This document shows, piece after piece, positions 7,117 through 14,532 of a stretch of 14,652 bases of DNA (position 1 is the first letter of the stretch; each line of letters opens with the position of its first letter). Source of the stretch: RZYP01 sp050256135 (GTDB lineage Bacteria > Bacillota > Negativicutes > Acidaminococcales > Acidaminococcaceae); the NCBI GenBank assembly GCA_050256135.1, contig JBFWIF010000061.1:1-14652 (forward strand). Direction: 5' to 3'. A program made the translations under genes and the position numbers. Below the pieces are notes generated by a model. It did no database searches. It was given only the letters and a program-made list of their open reading frames with translations, and had not been told where the DNA came from.

Positions 7117-8024
7117 TGTAATGCCTCTTTAAGTATGTCTAGATTTTTTTCCATTATTATAATATAGTCATCATACGCATCTGGTTTAGATTCCCCAGTA
7201 ACTGCAGGATTAAGGGTAAATACCTTTGCCCCTGTTTCCTTCGCAATTACTTTTGCCGCTTTGGCAGGATACTGTGGTTCCGCAAATAGTGCTTTAATCC
7301 TTAATTGTTTTACCTTAGAAATAGTTTCCTCAAGCTCTTTTGGGGAAGGTTCAGTACCAGGTTCTCGTTCAATAACATCTACGATATTAAGATTGAATTC
7401 CTTGGCAAAATAAGGAAATGCCTCATGGAATGTTATGATATCCTTTGTTTTAACATGATCTAAGTTTGAATGCATTTCTTTTTTTAAAACTTCTAGCTTC
7501 TTCATATAATCGTTTGCATTACTTTTATATCTTTCCGAATTCGATGGATCAAGTGTTTCTAATTGTTCAGATATATTTTTTACTTGCATTATTGCATTGG
7601 AAACACTAACCCACACATGTGGATTATCTTCGCCGTTTTTATCTTTTAATAATGGAATATCCTTACTTGCGTCAATTATTTTTAATTTGGGCTGTTGTTT
7701 AACAGCTTTATCTAGAAATGTTTCCATGCCTGCACCATTAACAACAAAGGCATTGGCTTTCTCAAGTTTTTTGATGTCCTCAGGCACTAGCTGATAATCA
7801 TGCAAACAACCTGTTTGTGGTTTGGTCATATTTATTACTTTCACACCTTGGATACCTTTGGTAATATTTATAGTTTCAATATACATAGGATAAAACGAAG
7901 TTACAATAGTAAAAGTCGGTTTACTCTTTTCTTTATTATTGTCAATGCTGTTATTACGTCCACATGCGGATAAAAAAGTTATACTTATTACTAAAACTAA
8001 AAATACTCTCATGTACTTATACAT
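7113..8024 (-). CDS. znuA: Zinc-binding lipoprotein of the ABC transporter
   Basis: A 303-residue cluster A-I (ZnuA/TroA-like) metal-binding lipoprotein that captures the ion outside the membrane and hands it to ZnuB. The N-terminus is a lipoprotein signal: basic start, hydrophobic stretch and lipobox LSAC with lipidated Cys21. Likely ligands are His75 in CLHDYQL, His136 in NPHVWVS, His200 in TFHEAFPYF and an Asp near 282. In manganese-specific relatives (PsaA/MntC) the third ligand is Glu, whereas in zinc binders and TroA it is His, so the set here favours zinc. The His/Asp-rich flexible loop of proteobacterial ZnuA is missing; only a short KDKNGED stretch is there. GGGGGT precedes the ATG. 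It follows the Zur-like gene by 43 nt without a visible terminator and belongs to that operon. Confidence 0.9.
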   Translation of the reverse strand: MYKYMRVFLVLVISITFLSACGRNNSIDNNKEKSKPTFTIVTSFYPMYIETINITKGIQGVKVINMTKPQTGCLHDYQLVPEDIKKLEKANAFVVNGAGMETFLDKAVKQQPKLKIIDASKDIPLLKDKNGEDNPHVWVSVSNAIMQVKNISEQLETLDPSNSERYKSNANDYMKKLEVLKKEMHSNLDHVKTKDIITFHEAFPYFAKEFNLNIVDVIEREPGTEPSPKELEETISKVKQLRIKALFAEPQYPAKAAKVIAKETGAKVFTLNPAVTGESKPDAYDDYIIIMEKNLDILKEALQ

Positions 8025-8067
8025 TTTAATACCCCCAAAATTTGTGAGTTTCTATTTATATAAATTT

Positions 8068-8490
8068 TTAGCAATTCTTCTTGCATCCGTCACAATAACC
8101 ATAAAACTCAAGTGAATGAGAGACAACAGCAAAACCATTTCTTTCAATTGTTTCTATAGCCTCTCTACTAATTGGACATTTTCGCAAACATTCAATTTTT
8201 CCGCATTTCATACAAATAACATGATGATGGTGACCATCACTTGCTATTTCAAAACGATTACCATCTTGGTTAATCATCTGTATTTCATTAACAACTCCCA
8301 GTTGTTTTAATAAACTAAGATTACGATAAACAGTATCCAAGCTAACGTCAGGCTGTTCCCTTTTGACATATTCTAAAAGTTGCAATGCAGTCGGGAAATG
8401 TCCACAATTTAATAAAGCATTAATAACAGCACGCCTTTGCGGTGTAATCTTATGCCCTTTATCACGCAGAACATCAATAATGTTCTCCAT
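8068..8490 (-). CDS. zur: Fur-family regulator, probably the zinc repressor Zur
   Basis: A 140-residue Fur-superfamily DNA-binding repressor. The N-terminal winged helix includes ITPQRRAVINALL (about 15-27) and the recognition region SLDTVYRNLSLLKQLGVV (50-67). The C-terminal half has a HHHH run (87-90), the structural zinc pairs Cys93/Cys96 and Cys133/Cys136, and further cysteines at 101, 105 and 140. The phrases CMKCGKIECLRKCP and SHSLEFYGYCDGC resemble Bacillus subtilis Zur as I remember it, including the CP cysteine absent from Fur and PerR. Its position as first gene before znuACB, and the palindrome over its own promoter, agree with Zur. It starts at the ATG preceded by AGGGAG. PerR or Fur is the alternative and is less likely given the zinc transporter genes. 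Confidence 0.87.
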   Translation of the reverse strand: MENIIDVLRDKGHKITPQRRAVINALLNCGHFPTALQLLEYVKREQPDVSLDTVYRNLSLLKQLGVVNEIQMINQDGNRFEIASDGHHHHVICMKCGKIECLRKCPISREAIETIERNGFAVVSHSLEFYGYCDGCKKNC

Positions 8491-8504
8491 ATCAATCGCT
8501 CCCT

Positions 8505-8528
8505 CTAAATAGTAATATTACTATTTAG
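8505..8528. promoter_or_regulatory. Probable Zur operator (perfect 24-bp palindrome)
   Basis: The left half CTAAATAGTAAT is followed directly by its exact reverse complement ATTACTATTTAG. The half-site is close to the Gram-positive Zur box (TAAATCGTAAT-n-ATTACGATTTA) and differs mainly by A for C, T for G and the absence of the single central base. It begins 1 nt after the predicted -10 box and reaches the Shine-Dalgarno of zur, so it covers the expected transcription start. Binding there would block the whole zur-znuACB operon. Confidence 0.8.
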
Positions 8529-8529
8529 T

Positions 8530-8535
8530 ATTATA
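8530..8535 (-). promoter_or_regulatory. -10 box of the zur-znuACB promoter
   Basis: Perfect minus-strand TATAAT directly upstream of the palindrome. Only AT-rich, weak -35 candidates (such as TTTAAT, about 17-18 nt upstream) are seen. The predicted start near 8523 falls inside the operator. The promoter begins a few tens of bases after the gdhA terminator, so the operon is insulated from gdhA. Confidence 0.65.
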
Positions 8536-8576
8536 TGACATTAAGCTTAAAAATTAAATACTTTTTTAATAATTTG

Positions 8577-8630
8577 AGTAGAAAATAAAGAGACGGGATG
8601 CTTTTGCATCCCGTCTCTTTATTTTCTACT
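8577..8630. terminator. Very strong hairpin terminator of gdhA
   Basis: Perfect 25-bp inverted repeat with arms at 8577-8601 and 8606-8630 and a 4-nt loop (AAAA on the transcript). The GC-rich core GAGACGGGATGC and its complement is flanked by CTTTATTTTC, giving a U-rich tail on either strand. It lies 14 nt beyond the gdhA stop codon and could also stop plus-strand transcription. No plus-strand gene precedes it here. Confidence 0.93.
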
Positions 8631-8643
8631 TGCAAGATATTAT

Positions 8644-9999
8644 TTAAACTATCCCTTGCGCTTTCATGGCTTCAGCTACTTTAATAAATCCGGCAATATT
8701 AGCGCCAACGACTAAATTGTCTTTATGTCCATATTCTTCTGCAGCCTTGCTGGAATTTTTATAAATGTTAAGCATAATAGTCTTGAGTTTCTCATCAACC
8801 TCTTCAAAGGACCAAGCTAGTCTCATGCTGTTCTGTGTCATTTCAAGACCAGACACGGAAACACCACCGGCATTGGCAGCCTTAGATGGTCCAAGATAAA
8901 TACCATTTGCCAACATATAATCAATAGCTTCGTTAGTACTAGGCATATTTGATCCTTCGCAAACGAATTTTATGCCATTTGCAACTATTTTCTTTGCATC
9001 TTCAATAAGAATTTCGTTTTGAGTTGCGCAAGGAATCACTATATCAACTTTGCATCCCCATGGCTTCTCGCCAGGATAAAATTTAGCGCCAAAATGTTTC
9101 GCATAATCTTCTACAAGATCACGGCCAGATGCTCTCATTTCAAGCATATAGTCAATCTTTTCACCACTGACCCCATTTTCATCATAAACATAACCATCCG
9201 GTCCTGAAATAGTAACAACCTTGCCGCCCAACTCGGTTACTTTGATAACCGTGCCCCAGGAAACATTACCAAAGCCTGATACCGCAACGGTTTTTCCTGC
9301 AAAAGAAGTACCTTTTGCCTTGAGCATTTCATTACAAAAATAGGCAATGCCAAAACCAGTAGCTTCCGGACGCGTTAAACTGCCGCCAAAGGACAAACCT
9401 TTGCCAGTGATAACACCATTTTCATATGCACCTTTAATTCTTTTATATTGTCCGAAAAGATATCCAACTTCTCTGCCGCCAACACCAAGGTCACCAGCCG
9501 GAACATCAACATTAGGACCAATATGCCTATATAATTCAGTCATAAAGCTTTGGCAAAAACGCATCACTTCAGCATCAGATTTGCCTCTTGGATCAAAATC
9601 AGAACCACCCTTACCACCACCCATTGGCAGACTTGTAAGGGAATTTTTAAAAGTTTGTTCAAAACCAAGGAATTTAATAATACTAAGGTTTACAGAAGGA
9701 TGAAAACGCAAACCACCCTTATAAGGTCCAATAGCACTATTAAACTGAACACGGAAACCACGATTTACTCGCACTTTTCCAGTATCATCAACCCATGGAA
9801 CCCTGAAAATTATTTGTCTCTCAGGTTCAACAATTCGCTCCATAATCCCTAAATCAATATATTCAGGATTTTTTTCGAGAACCGGAACCAATGAACTGAG
9901 AACCTCTTTGACAGTTTGATGAAATTCCGGTTCATTAGCATTTCTTTCTACCACTCTACGATAGAGTTCATCACAATACTTCTGAGCATTTGTTGCCAT
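8644..9999 (-). CDS. gdhA: Glutamate dehydrogenase, hexameric type
   Basis: A 451-residue GDH of the roughly 450-residue bacterial hexameric class, interconverting 2-oxoglutarate plus ammonia and glutamate with NAD(P)H in the cytosol. The glutamate site shows GPYKGGLRFHP (Lys94 region), Lys118 and the catalytic LPMGGGKGGSDFDP (Lys130), then VPAGDLGVGGREVGY with Asp170. The Rossmann domain has AVSGFGNVSWG (239-249), followed by GGKVVTISGPDG, where Ser rather than an acidic residue follows the second strand; this suits NADP(H) but is not proof. GGGAGGG at 10007-10013 precedes the ATG by 7 nt. The gene has its own promoter and terminator and stands alone. Family length and motifs are complete. 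NADP-linked biosynthetic (EC 1.4.1.4) use is likely but NAD-linked catabolism is possible in amino-acid fermenters. Confidence 0.96.
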   Translation of the reverse strand: MATNAQKYCDELYRRVVERNANEPEFHQTVKEVLSSLVPVLEKNPEYIDLGIMERIVEPERQIIFRVPWVDDTGKVRVNRGFRVQFNSAIGPYKGGLRFHPSVNLSIIKFLGFEQTFKNSLTSLPMGGGKGGSDFDPRGKSDAEVMRFCQSFMTELYRHIGPNVDVPAGDLGVGGREVGYLFGQYKRIKGAYENGVITGKGLSFGGSLTRPEATGFGIAYFCNEMLKAKGTSFAGKTVAVSGFGNVSWGTVIKVTELGGKVVTISGPDGYVYDENGVSGEKIDYMLEMRASGRDLVEDYAKHFGAKFYPGEKPWGCKVDIVIPCATQNEILIEDAKKIVANGIKFVCEGSNMPSTNEAIDYMLANGIYLGPSKAANAGGVSVSGLEMTQNSMRLAWSFEEVDEKLKTIMLNIYKNSSKAAEEYGHKDNLVVGANIAGFIKVAEAMKAQGIV

Positions 10000-10061
10000 T
10001 GCACAACCCTCCCAAAATTTTTGTTAATAAAGGCAGTCCTGTACTAATTTATTCCAACATC

Positions 10062-10090
10062 ATTATAACGCTCGTTTTGTATTTTGTATA
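10062..10090 (-). promoter_or_regulatory. Promoter of gdhA
   Basis: Minus-strand TATAAT (10062-10067, perfect) lies 17 nt after TATACA (10085-10090, 4 of 6 against TTGACA). A start near 10055 gives a leader of about 55 nt. A second TATAAT occurs at about 10130, at the end of the upstream gene. No obvious GC-rich terminator separates the upstream gene from gdhA, so read-through could add to expression. Confidence 0.6.
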
Positions 10091-10136
10091 CGAAAAAGTT
10101 GAATGGAAATTTTAAAAAATTTCACCATATTATAAC

Positions 10137-13079
10137 CTATTTATAAATAATACCCTGGAAATTTCTGCCATCAATTTTGACTTTAAATGGTTCTTCCCTC
10201 CTCGCTAATTTTACATACTTTGTTTCATGTAAAATTGGCTGTTTTAGCAACCAGCACCAATCAATTTCTCCTTGATTACTTGCAAAAGGTATGTGAAAAT
10301 AACCCATGCCAGTAGCCGTTAAATTGTGAAAAAAATGGCTGCCAAGCGATGGTTCAGGTCGAAGCTCCTCGCGGTCAACCTCTACTATAATCAAAGATTG
10401 CGACATTTGTTCCCATGTTAGAGGTATTCCAAGCCATCTATCAGATGTTCCAATCCTCCCAAAACCAATCAAAATACAGCGACGTCCTTCATGTACCAAT
10501 ATTTTATTCAGCTCGCCGATTTCTCTTGCAATTTGCGGACTATCCTTGATATCAAAAGTTGTTGGATCAATGTAGATAATATCTCTTATGTTATCATAAT
10601 AGCCATTGCCAATCGTTTGGTGACTAAAGCACCAGGAGTTTGCTCGTTCTTCTAAGTTGACCTGATTTGCTTCTCTTCCAATAACAATTGGCCTAATTTG
10701 CAAAAAATTAAATTCCGTTGGCTTACTATTGTCTTTAGGTATATTTACAGCAAACTCGATTTCAACATCTGAACCAAAAGCTTTTTTACCCATAAGCATC
10801 AAATCCTGAACAATTTGTGTAAGAGGTAATCTGCCATATTTGAGAATTGGGGCAAAAGTGACTAACTTTAAACCTTTATGGTTTACATTATCATATATGC
10901 AGTCGTTATCAGCTGAATACGTACTGCCGATATATTCCAGCGCGCCATCCTTAAATGCCTGAGATACTGGCACTTTTTCATAAATATAATTTTCATCAGC
11001 ACGTAGCGTAAGAGCAGCTGTTTTCTTAAGGTTAACTGAATAAAACAAGTTTTGCGATTTTCTCATCTGTTCCTGAGGACTAGAAACTAAAGGATTAAGT
11101 TTAGGAAATGCAGGTGAAAATCTGAACACCCGCTCACCCTCAACAATTGTTTTTCCGAAACCAAGTGCCAGGCTTACAGTACCATCTTCAGGTTTCATAG
11201 GATAGTAAGGATAAAAATTATAGGATTGGGCAACACCAGAAATAGCCGGATAAAAGTGATCACCATAATATTCACCAACAAGTTCCTGGATGAGAATTGC
11301 CATTTTCTCCTCTTCAATTCTAATATCTGCATTTTGCGCATACCTTACAGGAGCTTCATAAAATACGGAAGCATATACCAATTTTACTGCGTCAGAAAGT
11401 TGTTTAAAGCATATGTCCTTATTATCATTGGTATTAGGCACTATATATGTTTTATAGATTCCTGCAAACGGCAGTATCCTGGAATCTTCAAGAATACTTG
11501 AAGATCGGACAGCAAGCGGGCATTTTATATATTGCGTAAGCACCCGAAGATTTTCCTCAATTTCATTGGGCAATTCTGACTCAATGAACTTATTTGCAAT
11601 CTCTGTTTCTGACATTCCACAATTTATAAAAGAATAAAGGTCATTTTGTTCAATAAATTTTTCAAAAACCTCACTGCCAATGACAAACGAACGAGGTACC
11701 TTGACTATCATATCACAATATTTCTCAGCCATATGTGCCTTGGATATCATAGCATTCATGAAGGCAACACCACGTGCCTTACCACCTAGAGATCCTTTAC
11801 CCAGTTTTATAAATGCATTTTCCATGTCTTTTTTTGCTAGACCTTCAAAACTTAAAATAGACCCTGTTTGATATTTTTTGAAATAAGCAGTAAGAATGCC
11901 AAGAATATAGTTCCGCATATCTGCAACACTACCAATATTTTCCATATCCAAAAATCTAAGTTTTTCAGCTACTTCAAACTCTGCTCTAGCACGAAACCAA
12001 CGTGAAAAATCATTATTAGCCGCATGATATCGCAGGCTTTCTTCAGGCAAATCCCTAACTATTTTTTCCAAAGCAGTAATATCATTGGCTTCACAAATAA
12101 CATGACCATCGGGATACTTGAACACAAAGGGTCCAAAACCATAACTTTCCAAAATATAGCTGCGTAAATTGTGAAGAAGGTTGGGTGATGTTTTACTTAA
12201 AAAGTTTATTTTTTGTTTCAAAGCTGTTTTTTCATTTCCTTGATCGTCCGACTGCAATAAAAAGGGAAGATCATTTATCATCTTTTTTACTTGCGTTGCG
12301 AGTTCAAACCCTGCTGCTGTATTAAGGCAGCCATCCTTTGGAAAGCGCACATCGGAAATTATCCCTAACAAGTTATAACGATATGATTCAATAATTTTAA
12401 TTGCTTCCTCATAAGTTTCGGCAAGTAAGATTTTTGGTCTAAGACGCACTCGGAGCAGGCCATGCTTGACATTCATAGCATGAAGAACCAAATACCTTGT
12501 TTGTGATAATATTTCCGTATATATAATAGGCAGAATTTGTGAATAATATACTGGTGAATCTTCAACAAGCAAAATGGCCTGTACACCGAGCTTACTGTCA
12601 TCTGCAAAATTCTGCTGATCTTCCACATATTTAATGATTGCCAATAAAACTTTATTGTCACCTGACCAATGAAAAACCCTATTAATACACATATTCTCTC
12701 TTATTCGTCCAATGACTTCTGGAGTCAAGCGCTCGTAAGAAAGCATAACAATTGGAATAGCAGGATAAACTTCATGAATTTTTCTTTCAAATTCAAATGA
12801 ACTCATATCGTTTGCGCGTGACATTGAAATAACCAAATGTATTGAAATCTTCTTTAATGTTTCAAAAGCCTCTGCCTGGTTTGCCACCCAATGAATTCTA
12901 GGAATATAAGGAAGGCTCAAATCACTGAATTGATGATAAATTTTCTCAGCTAATTGTCCATCTTCTTCAAGCACATATGCATCATATTCCGTAGATATAA
13001 GCATTATTTCGGTTACTCTAAACTTAAACAAATCATCTGAGCCGGAAATACATGATTTGGCTTCGGTATATTTTTCCAT
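10137..13079 (-). CDS. Receiver-domain / PEP-synthase-type ATP-grasp fusion protein, function unknown
   Basis: A 980-residue cytosolic protein. Residues about 24-152 resemble a receiver domain with the acidic pocket lost (Met at the phospho-Asp position in HLVISMSR, Trp instead of Lys in VFHWSG). Residues about 167-312 form a second receiver with the expected residues present: Glu173-Asp174, Asp243 in SDVRFP, Ser277 and Lys296 in FLSKTSP. After a linker (about 313-420) comes a PPDK_N/PEP-synthase ATP-grasp domain: GKGSLGGKARG (427-437), PLAVRSSSILEDS (521-533), FAGIYKTY (538-545), LALGFGKTIVEGE (637-649), EIEFAVN (773-779) and LQIRP (793-797). The usual phosphohistidine swivel motif (TSHAA type) and the C-terminal PEP-binding barrel are absent; the last 180 residues instead hold RWLGIPLTWEQMSQ and GSHFFHNLTATGMGYF. 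AAAGGAG precedes the ATG. It is not a standard PEP synthase or PPDK; a phosphorylation-gated phosphotransferase is inference. Confidence 0.85.
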   Translation of the reverse strand: MEKYTEAKSCISGSDDLFKFRVTEIMLISTEYDAYVLEEDGQLAEKIYHQFSDLSLPYIPRIHWVANQAEAFETLKKISIHLVISMSRANDMSSFEFERKIHEVYPAIPIVMLSYERLTPEVIGRIRENMCINRVFHWSGDNKVLLAIIKYVEDQQNFADDSKLGVQAILLVEDSPVYYSQILPIIYTEILSQTRYLVLHAMNVKHGLLRVRLRPKILLAETYEEAIKIIESYRYNLLGIISDVRFPKDGCLNTAAGFELATQVKKMINDLPFLLQSDDQGNEKTALKQKINFLSKTSPNLLHNLRSYILESYGFGPFVFKYPDGHVICEANDITALEKIVRDLPEESLRYHAANNDFSRWFRARAEFEVAEKLRFLDMENIGSVADMRNYILGILTAYFKKYQTGSILSFEGLAKKDMENAFIKLGKGSLGGKARGVAFMNAMISKAHMAEKYCDMIVKVPRSFVIGSEVFEKFIEQNDLYSFINCGMSETEIANKFIESELPNEIEENLRVLTQYIKCPLAVRSSSILEDSRILPFAGIYKTYIVPNTNDNKDICFKQLSDAVKLVYASVFYEAPVRYAQNADIRIEEEKMAILIQELVGEYYGDHFYPAISGVAQSYNFYPYYPMKPEDGTVSLALGFGKTIVEGERVFRFSPAFPKLNPLVSSPQEQMRKSQNLFYSVNLKKTAALTLRADENYIYEKVPVSQAFKDGALEYIGSTYSADNDCIYDNVNHKGLKLVTFAPILKYGRLPLTQIVQDLMLMGKKAFGSDVEIEFAVNIPKDNSKPTEFNFLQIRPIVIGREANQVNLEERANSWCFSHQTIGNGYYDNIRDIIYIDPTTFDIKDSPQIAREIGELNKILVHEGRRCILIGFGRIGTSDRWLGIPLTWEQMSQSLIIVEVDREELRPEPSLGSHFFHNLTATGMGYFHIPFASNQGEIDWCWLLKQPILHETKYVKLARREEPFKVKIDGRNFQGIIYK

Positions 13080-13471
13080 GATTATTCTCCTTTAAAAAAG
13101 AGTCACTGCTTATCAACCGCTATAAAAAATTGTTGCTTTCAAACTAATCCTTTTGAATAGTTCACCGTCCAATAGCAAAGTCCTGCTTGTAGATAACCTG
13201 TCTTTTACAGCCCCGATATTTTCTTTAAAATATGCTATAACATTTTGTTGATTTTTTTTGCTTTGTTTGATAAATAATTTCATACATGACAAATAATATA
13301 AAAGGGTCAATACTGTTGCTGCACAAAGCTCGCTGCAAATCATCACTGTCGGCTGTCTTCAAAAAGTAGTGGTTTCTAATGGATTCATGCCCAAATAGTT
13401 GCTGAGACGATTATTTTTATCGCATATCTGTCTGCTGATGTGATAAAATATGTTTTTAAGGAGATGAAAAT
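13080..13471. other. 392-bp divergent spacer, no confident gene
   Basis: This region lies between the divergent fusion-protein gene and metallophosphoesterase gene. A 77-codon minus-strand open frame (13113-13346) ends 33 nt before the fusion-protein start. Its product begins MMICSELCAATVLTLL and matches no family I know; neither its first ATG nor an internal ATG has a clear ribosome binding site, so I do not call it a gene. The plus-strand phosphoesterase promoter sits at the right end. I see no convincing promoter for the fusion gene, no riboswitch I can name and no repeat. Confidence 0.5.
13441..13463 (+). promoter_or_regulatory. Candidate extended -10 and ribosome binding site of the phosphoesterase gene
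   Basis: TGATAAAAT at 13441-13449 forms an extended -10 (TGn plus TAAAAT, 5 of 6). The -35 region is poor. AAGGAG at 13458-13463 is a clear Shine-Dalgarno 8 nt before the ATG at 13472. The predicted start would fall very close to that site, so the promoter is less certain than the ribosome binding site. Confidence 0.4.
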
Positions 13472-14440
13472 ATGCGGAAAAAGCTCATTGCTTCTATCGT
13501 CTTATTAATTAGCTTTTTTGGATTTTTATTTTTTACAAACCAAGCGAAAACTTATCATCACGACCAACAAAAATATCATCGCATCGTAATATTAAGTGAT
13601 GCACATTATCCAAGCAAATTATCAGCTGAAAAAAACGCAACTGGCAGGCAGACAAAAATAAACAACAAACTAAGAACCATCGACGATATTAACGGTTGGA
13701 GTGACGTAGACTTAGTCGTTTTTTTGGGCGACATAGTTGAGAAATTAGGCAATGAATCAAACTATGCCCAAGCTAAAGAATTCGTTGACAAATTGAAAAA
13801 ACCGAAAGCAATTATCGCTGGCAACCATGAATTTATGTATGATGATAGTTATTCGGCAAGCGGTAAATTGAAGAGAGCCGCTCCTGCTTTACGTGCAGCA
13901 AAACTAGAAAGATTCAAAATTGTTTTTCAAGTAAATAAGTTGTATCATAGTCAATACATTGATAACTATTTGCTTATTTTTTTATCACCTGATGTAACTA
14001 ATGGTAAATTTTTAACAGAAATATCAGAGCAACAGCTAAGCTGGTTAGAAAAAACATTAGCAGATAATAAAACAAAACCAACACTTATATTCTTCCATGC
14101 ACCGTTGGCTGGTACTCTTGCACAATACAACAAAGAAGTTAACACATCCAATTTTATTGCACAACCTGAGAAACCGCTTCATGACCTACTTATGCAAAAT
14201 CCGCAGATATTATTATGGGTCTCCGGCCATACACATACTTCGGCTACAAATCCAAGCTTTAATGACACAATAAACCTTTATGAAGGCAAAATATTAAATT
14301 TGCATAATCCTACTTTAGATGGCAAAACCATCTGGACCAACTCAATCTATCTTTATCCCAATAAAATAGAAATAAAAACATTTAATCATAGCACTGGTGA
14401 ATTTGTTGAAAGTTTAGACAGAACTATACCTATCAACTAA
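13472..14440 (+). CDS. Membrane-anchored or secreted calcineurin-like metallophosphoesterase
   Basis: A 322-residue metallophosphoesterase. The N-terminus MRKK plus a hydrophobic run (about residues 5-22) is a signal peptide or membrane anchor, placing the enzyme outside the cytoplasmic membrane. The dinuclear metal motifs are complete and in order: DAH (Asp43, His45), GD (Asp87 in FLGDIVE), GNHE (Asn118, His119), the single His209 in FFHAP, and GHTH (His252, His254). The substrate (phosphomonoester, phosphodiester or nucleotide) cannot be told from sequence. It is the only complete plus-strand gene here, transcribed divergently from the fusion-protein gene, and ends at a strong terminator 22 nt after the stop. 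The start is set by AAGGAG 8 nt upstream. A phosphate-scavenging role is possible but no Pho signal is seen. Confidence 0.9.
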   Translation: MRKKLIASIVLLISFFGFLFFTNQAKTYHHDQQKYHRIVILSDAHYPSKLSAEKNATGRQTKINNKLRTIDDINGWSDVDLVVFLGDIVEKLGNESNYAQAKEFVDKLKKPKAIIAGNHEFMYDDSYSASGKLKRAAPALRAAKLERFKIVFQVNKLYHSQYIDNYLLIFLSPDVTNGKFLTEISEQQLSWLEKTLADNKTKPTLIFFHAPLAGTLAQYNKEVNTSNFIAQPEKPLHDLLMQNPQILLWVSGHTHTSATNPSFNDTINLYEGKILNLHNPTLDGKTIWTNSIYLYPNKIEIKTFNHSTGEFVESLDRTIPIN

Positions 14441-14461
14441 ATGTTCAAATTAATAATTTAT

Positions 14462-14508
14462 AAAAAAGAACAGGCAGCCTATTATCAGGCTGCCTGTTCT
14501 TTTTTATT
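14462..14508. terminator. Bidirectional terminator between convergent genes
   Basis: Perfect 19-bp inverted repeat with arms at 14462-14480 and 14487-14505, joined by a 6-nt loop. The stem core GAACAGGCAGCCT is flanked by six A on the left and six T on the right, giving a U-run in both directions. It terminates the plus-strand phosphoesterase gene and the minus-strand transporter gene that ends at 14533. Confidence 0.95.
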
Positions 14509-14532
14509 TGCAAAACAAAAAATATTCGTAAT

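Noticed and set aside
9347..9852. Two overlapping plus-strand frames of 118 and 100 codons
   Set aside because: They are antisense to the conserved core of glutamate dehydrogenase and give low-complexity, unrecognisable products.
10106..10123. Inverted repeat GAAATTTT / AAAATTTC between the fusion gene and gdhA
   Set aside because: Almost purely AT with a 2-nt gap, so too weak for a terminator and likely by chance in AT-rich DNA.
10137..10149. Third near-copy of the CTATTTATAAATA palindrome seen upstream of glcD
   Set aside because: It consists of the last codons and the stop of the fusion-protein gene and lacks the closing G, so it is most likely coincidence.
10137..13079. Calling the 980-residue protein a standard PEP synthase or PPDK
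   Set aside because: Only the ATP-grasp part matches; the phosphohistidine motif and the PEP/pyruvate-binding barrel are not found.
13113..13346. 77-codon minus-strand frame upstream of the fusion-protein gene
   Set aside because: No ribosome binding site and no recognised family; kept only as an observation on the spacer, not as a gene.
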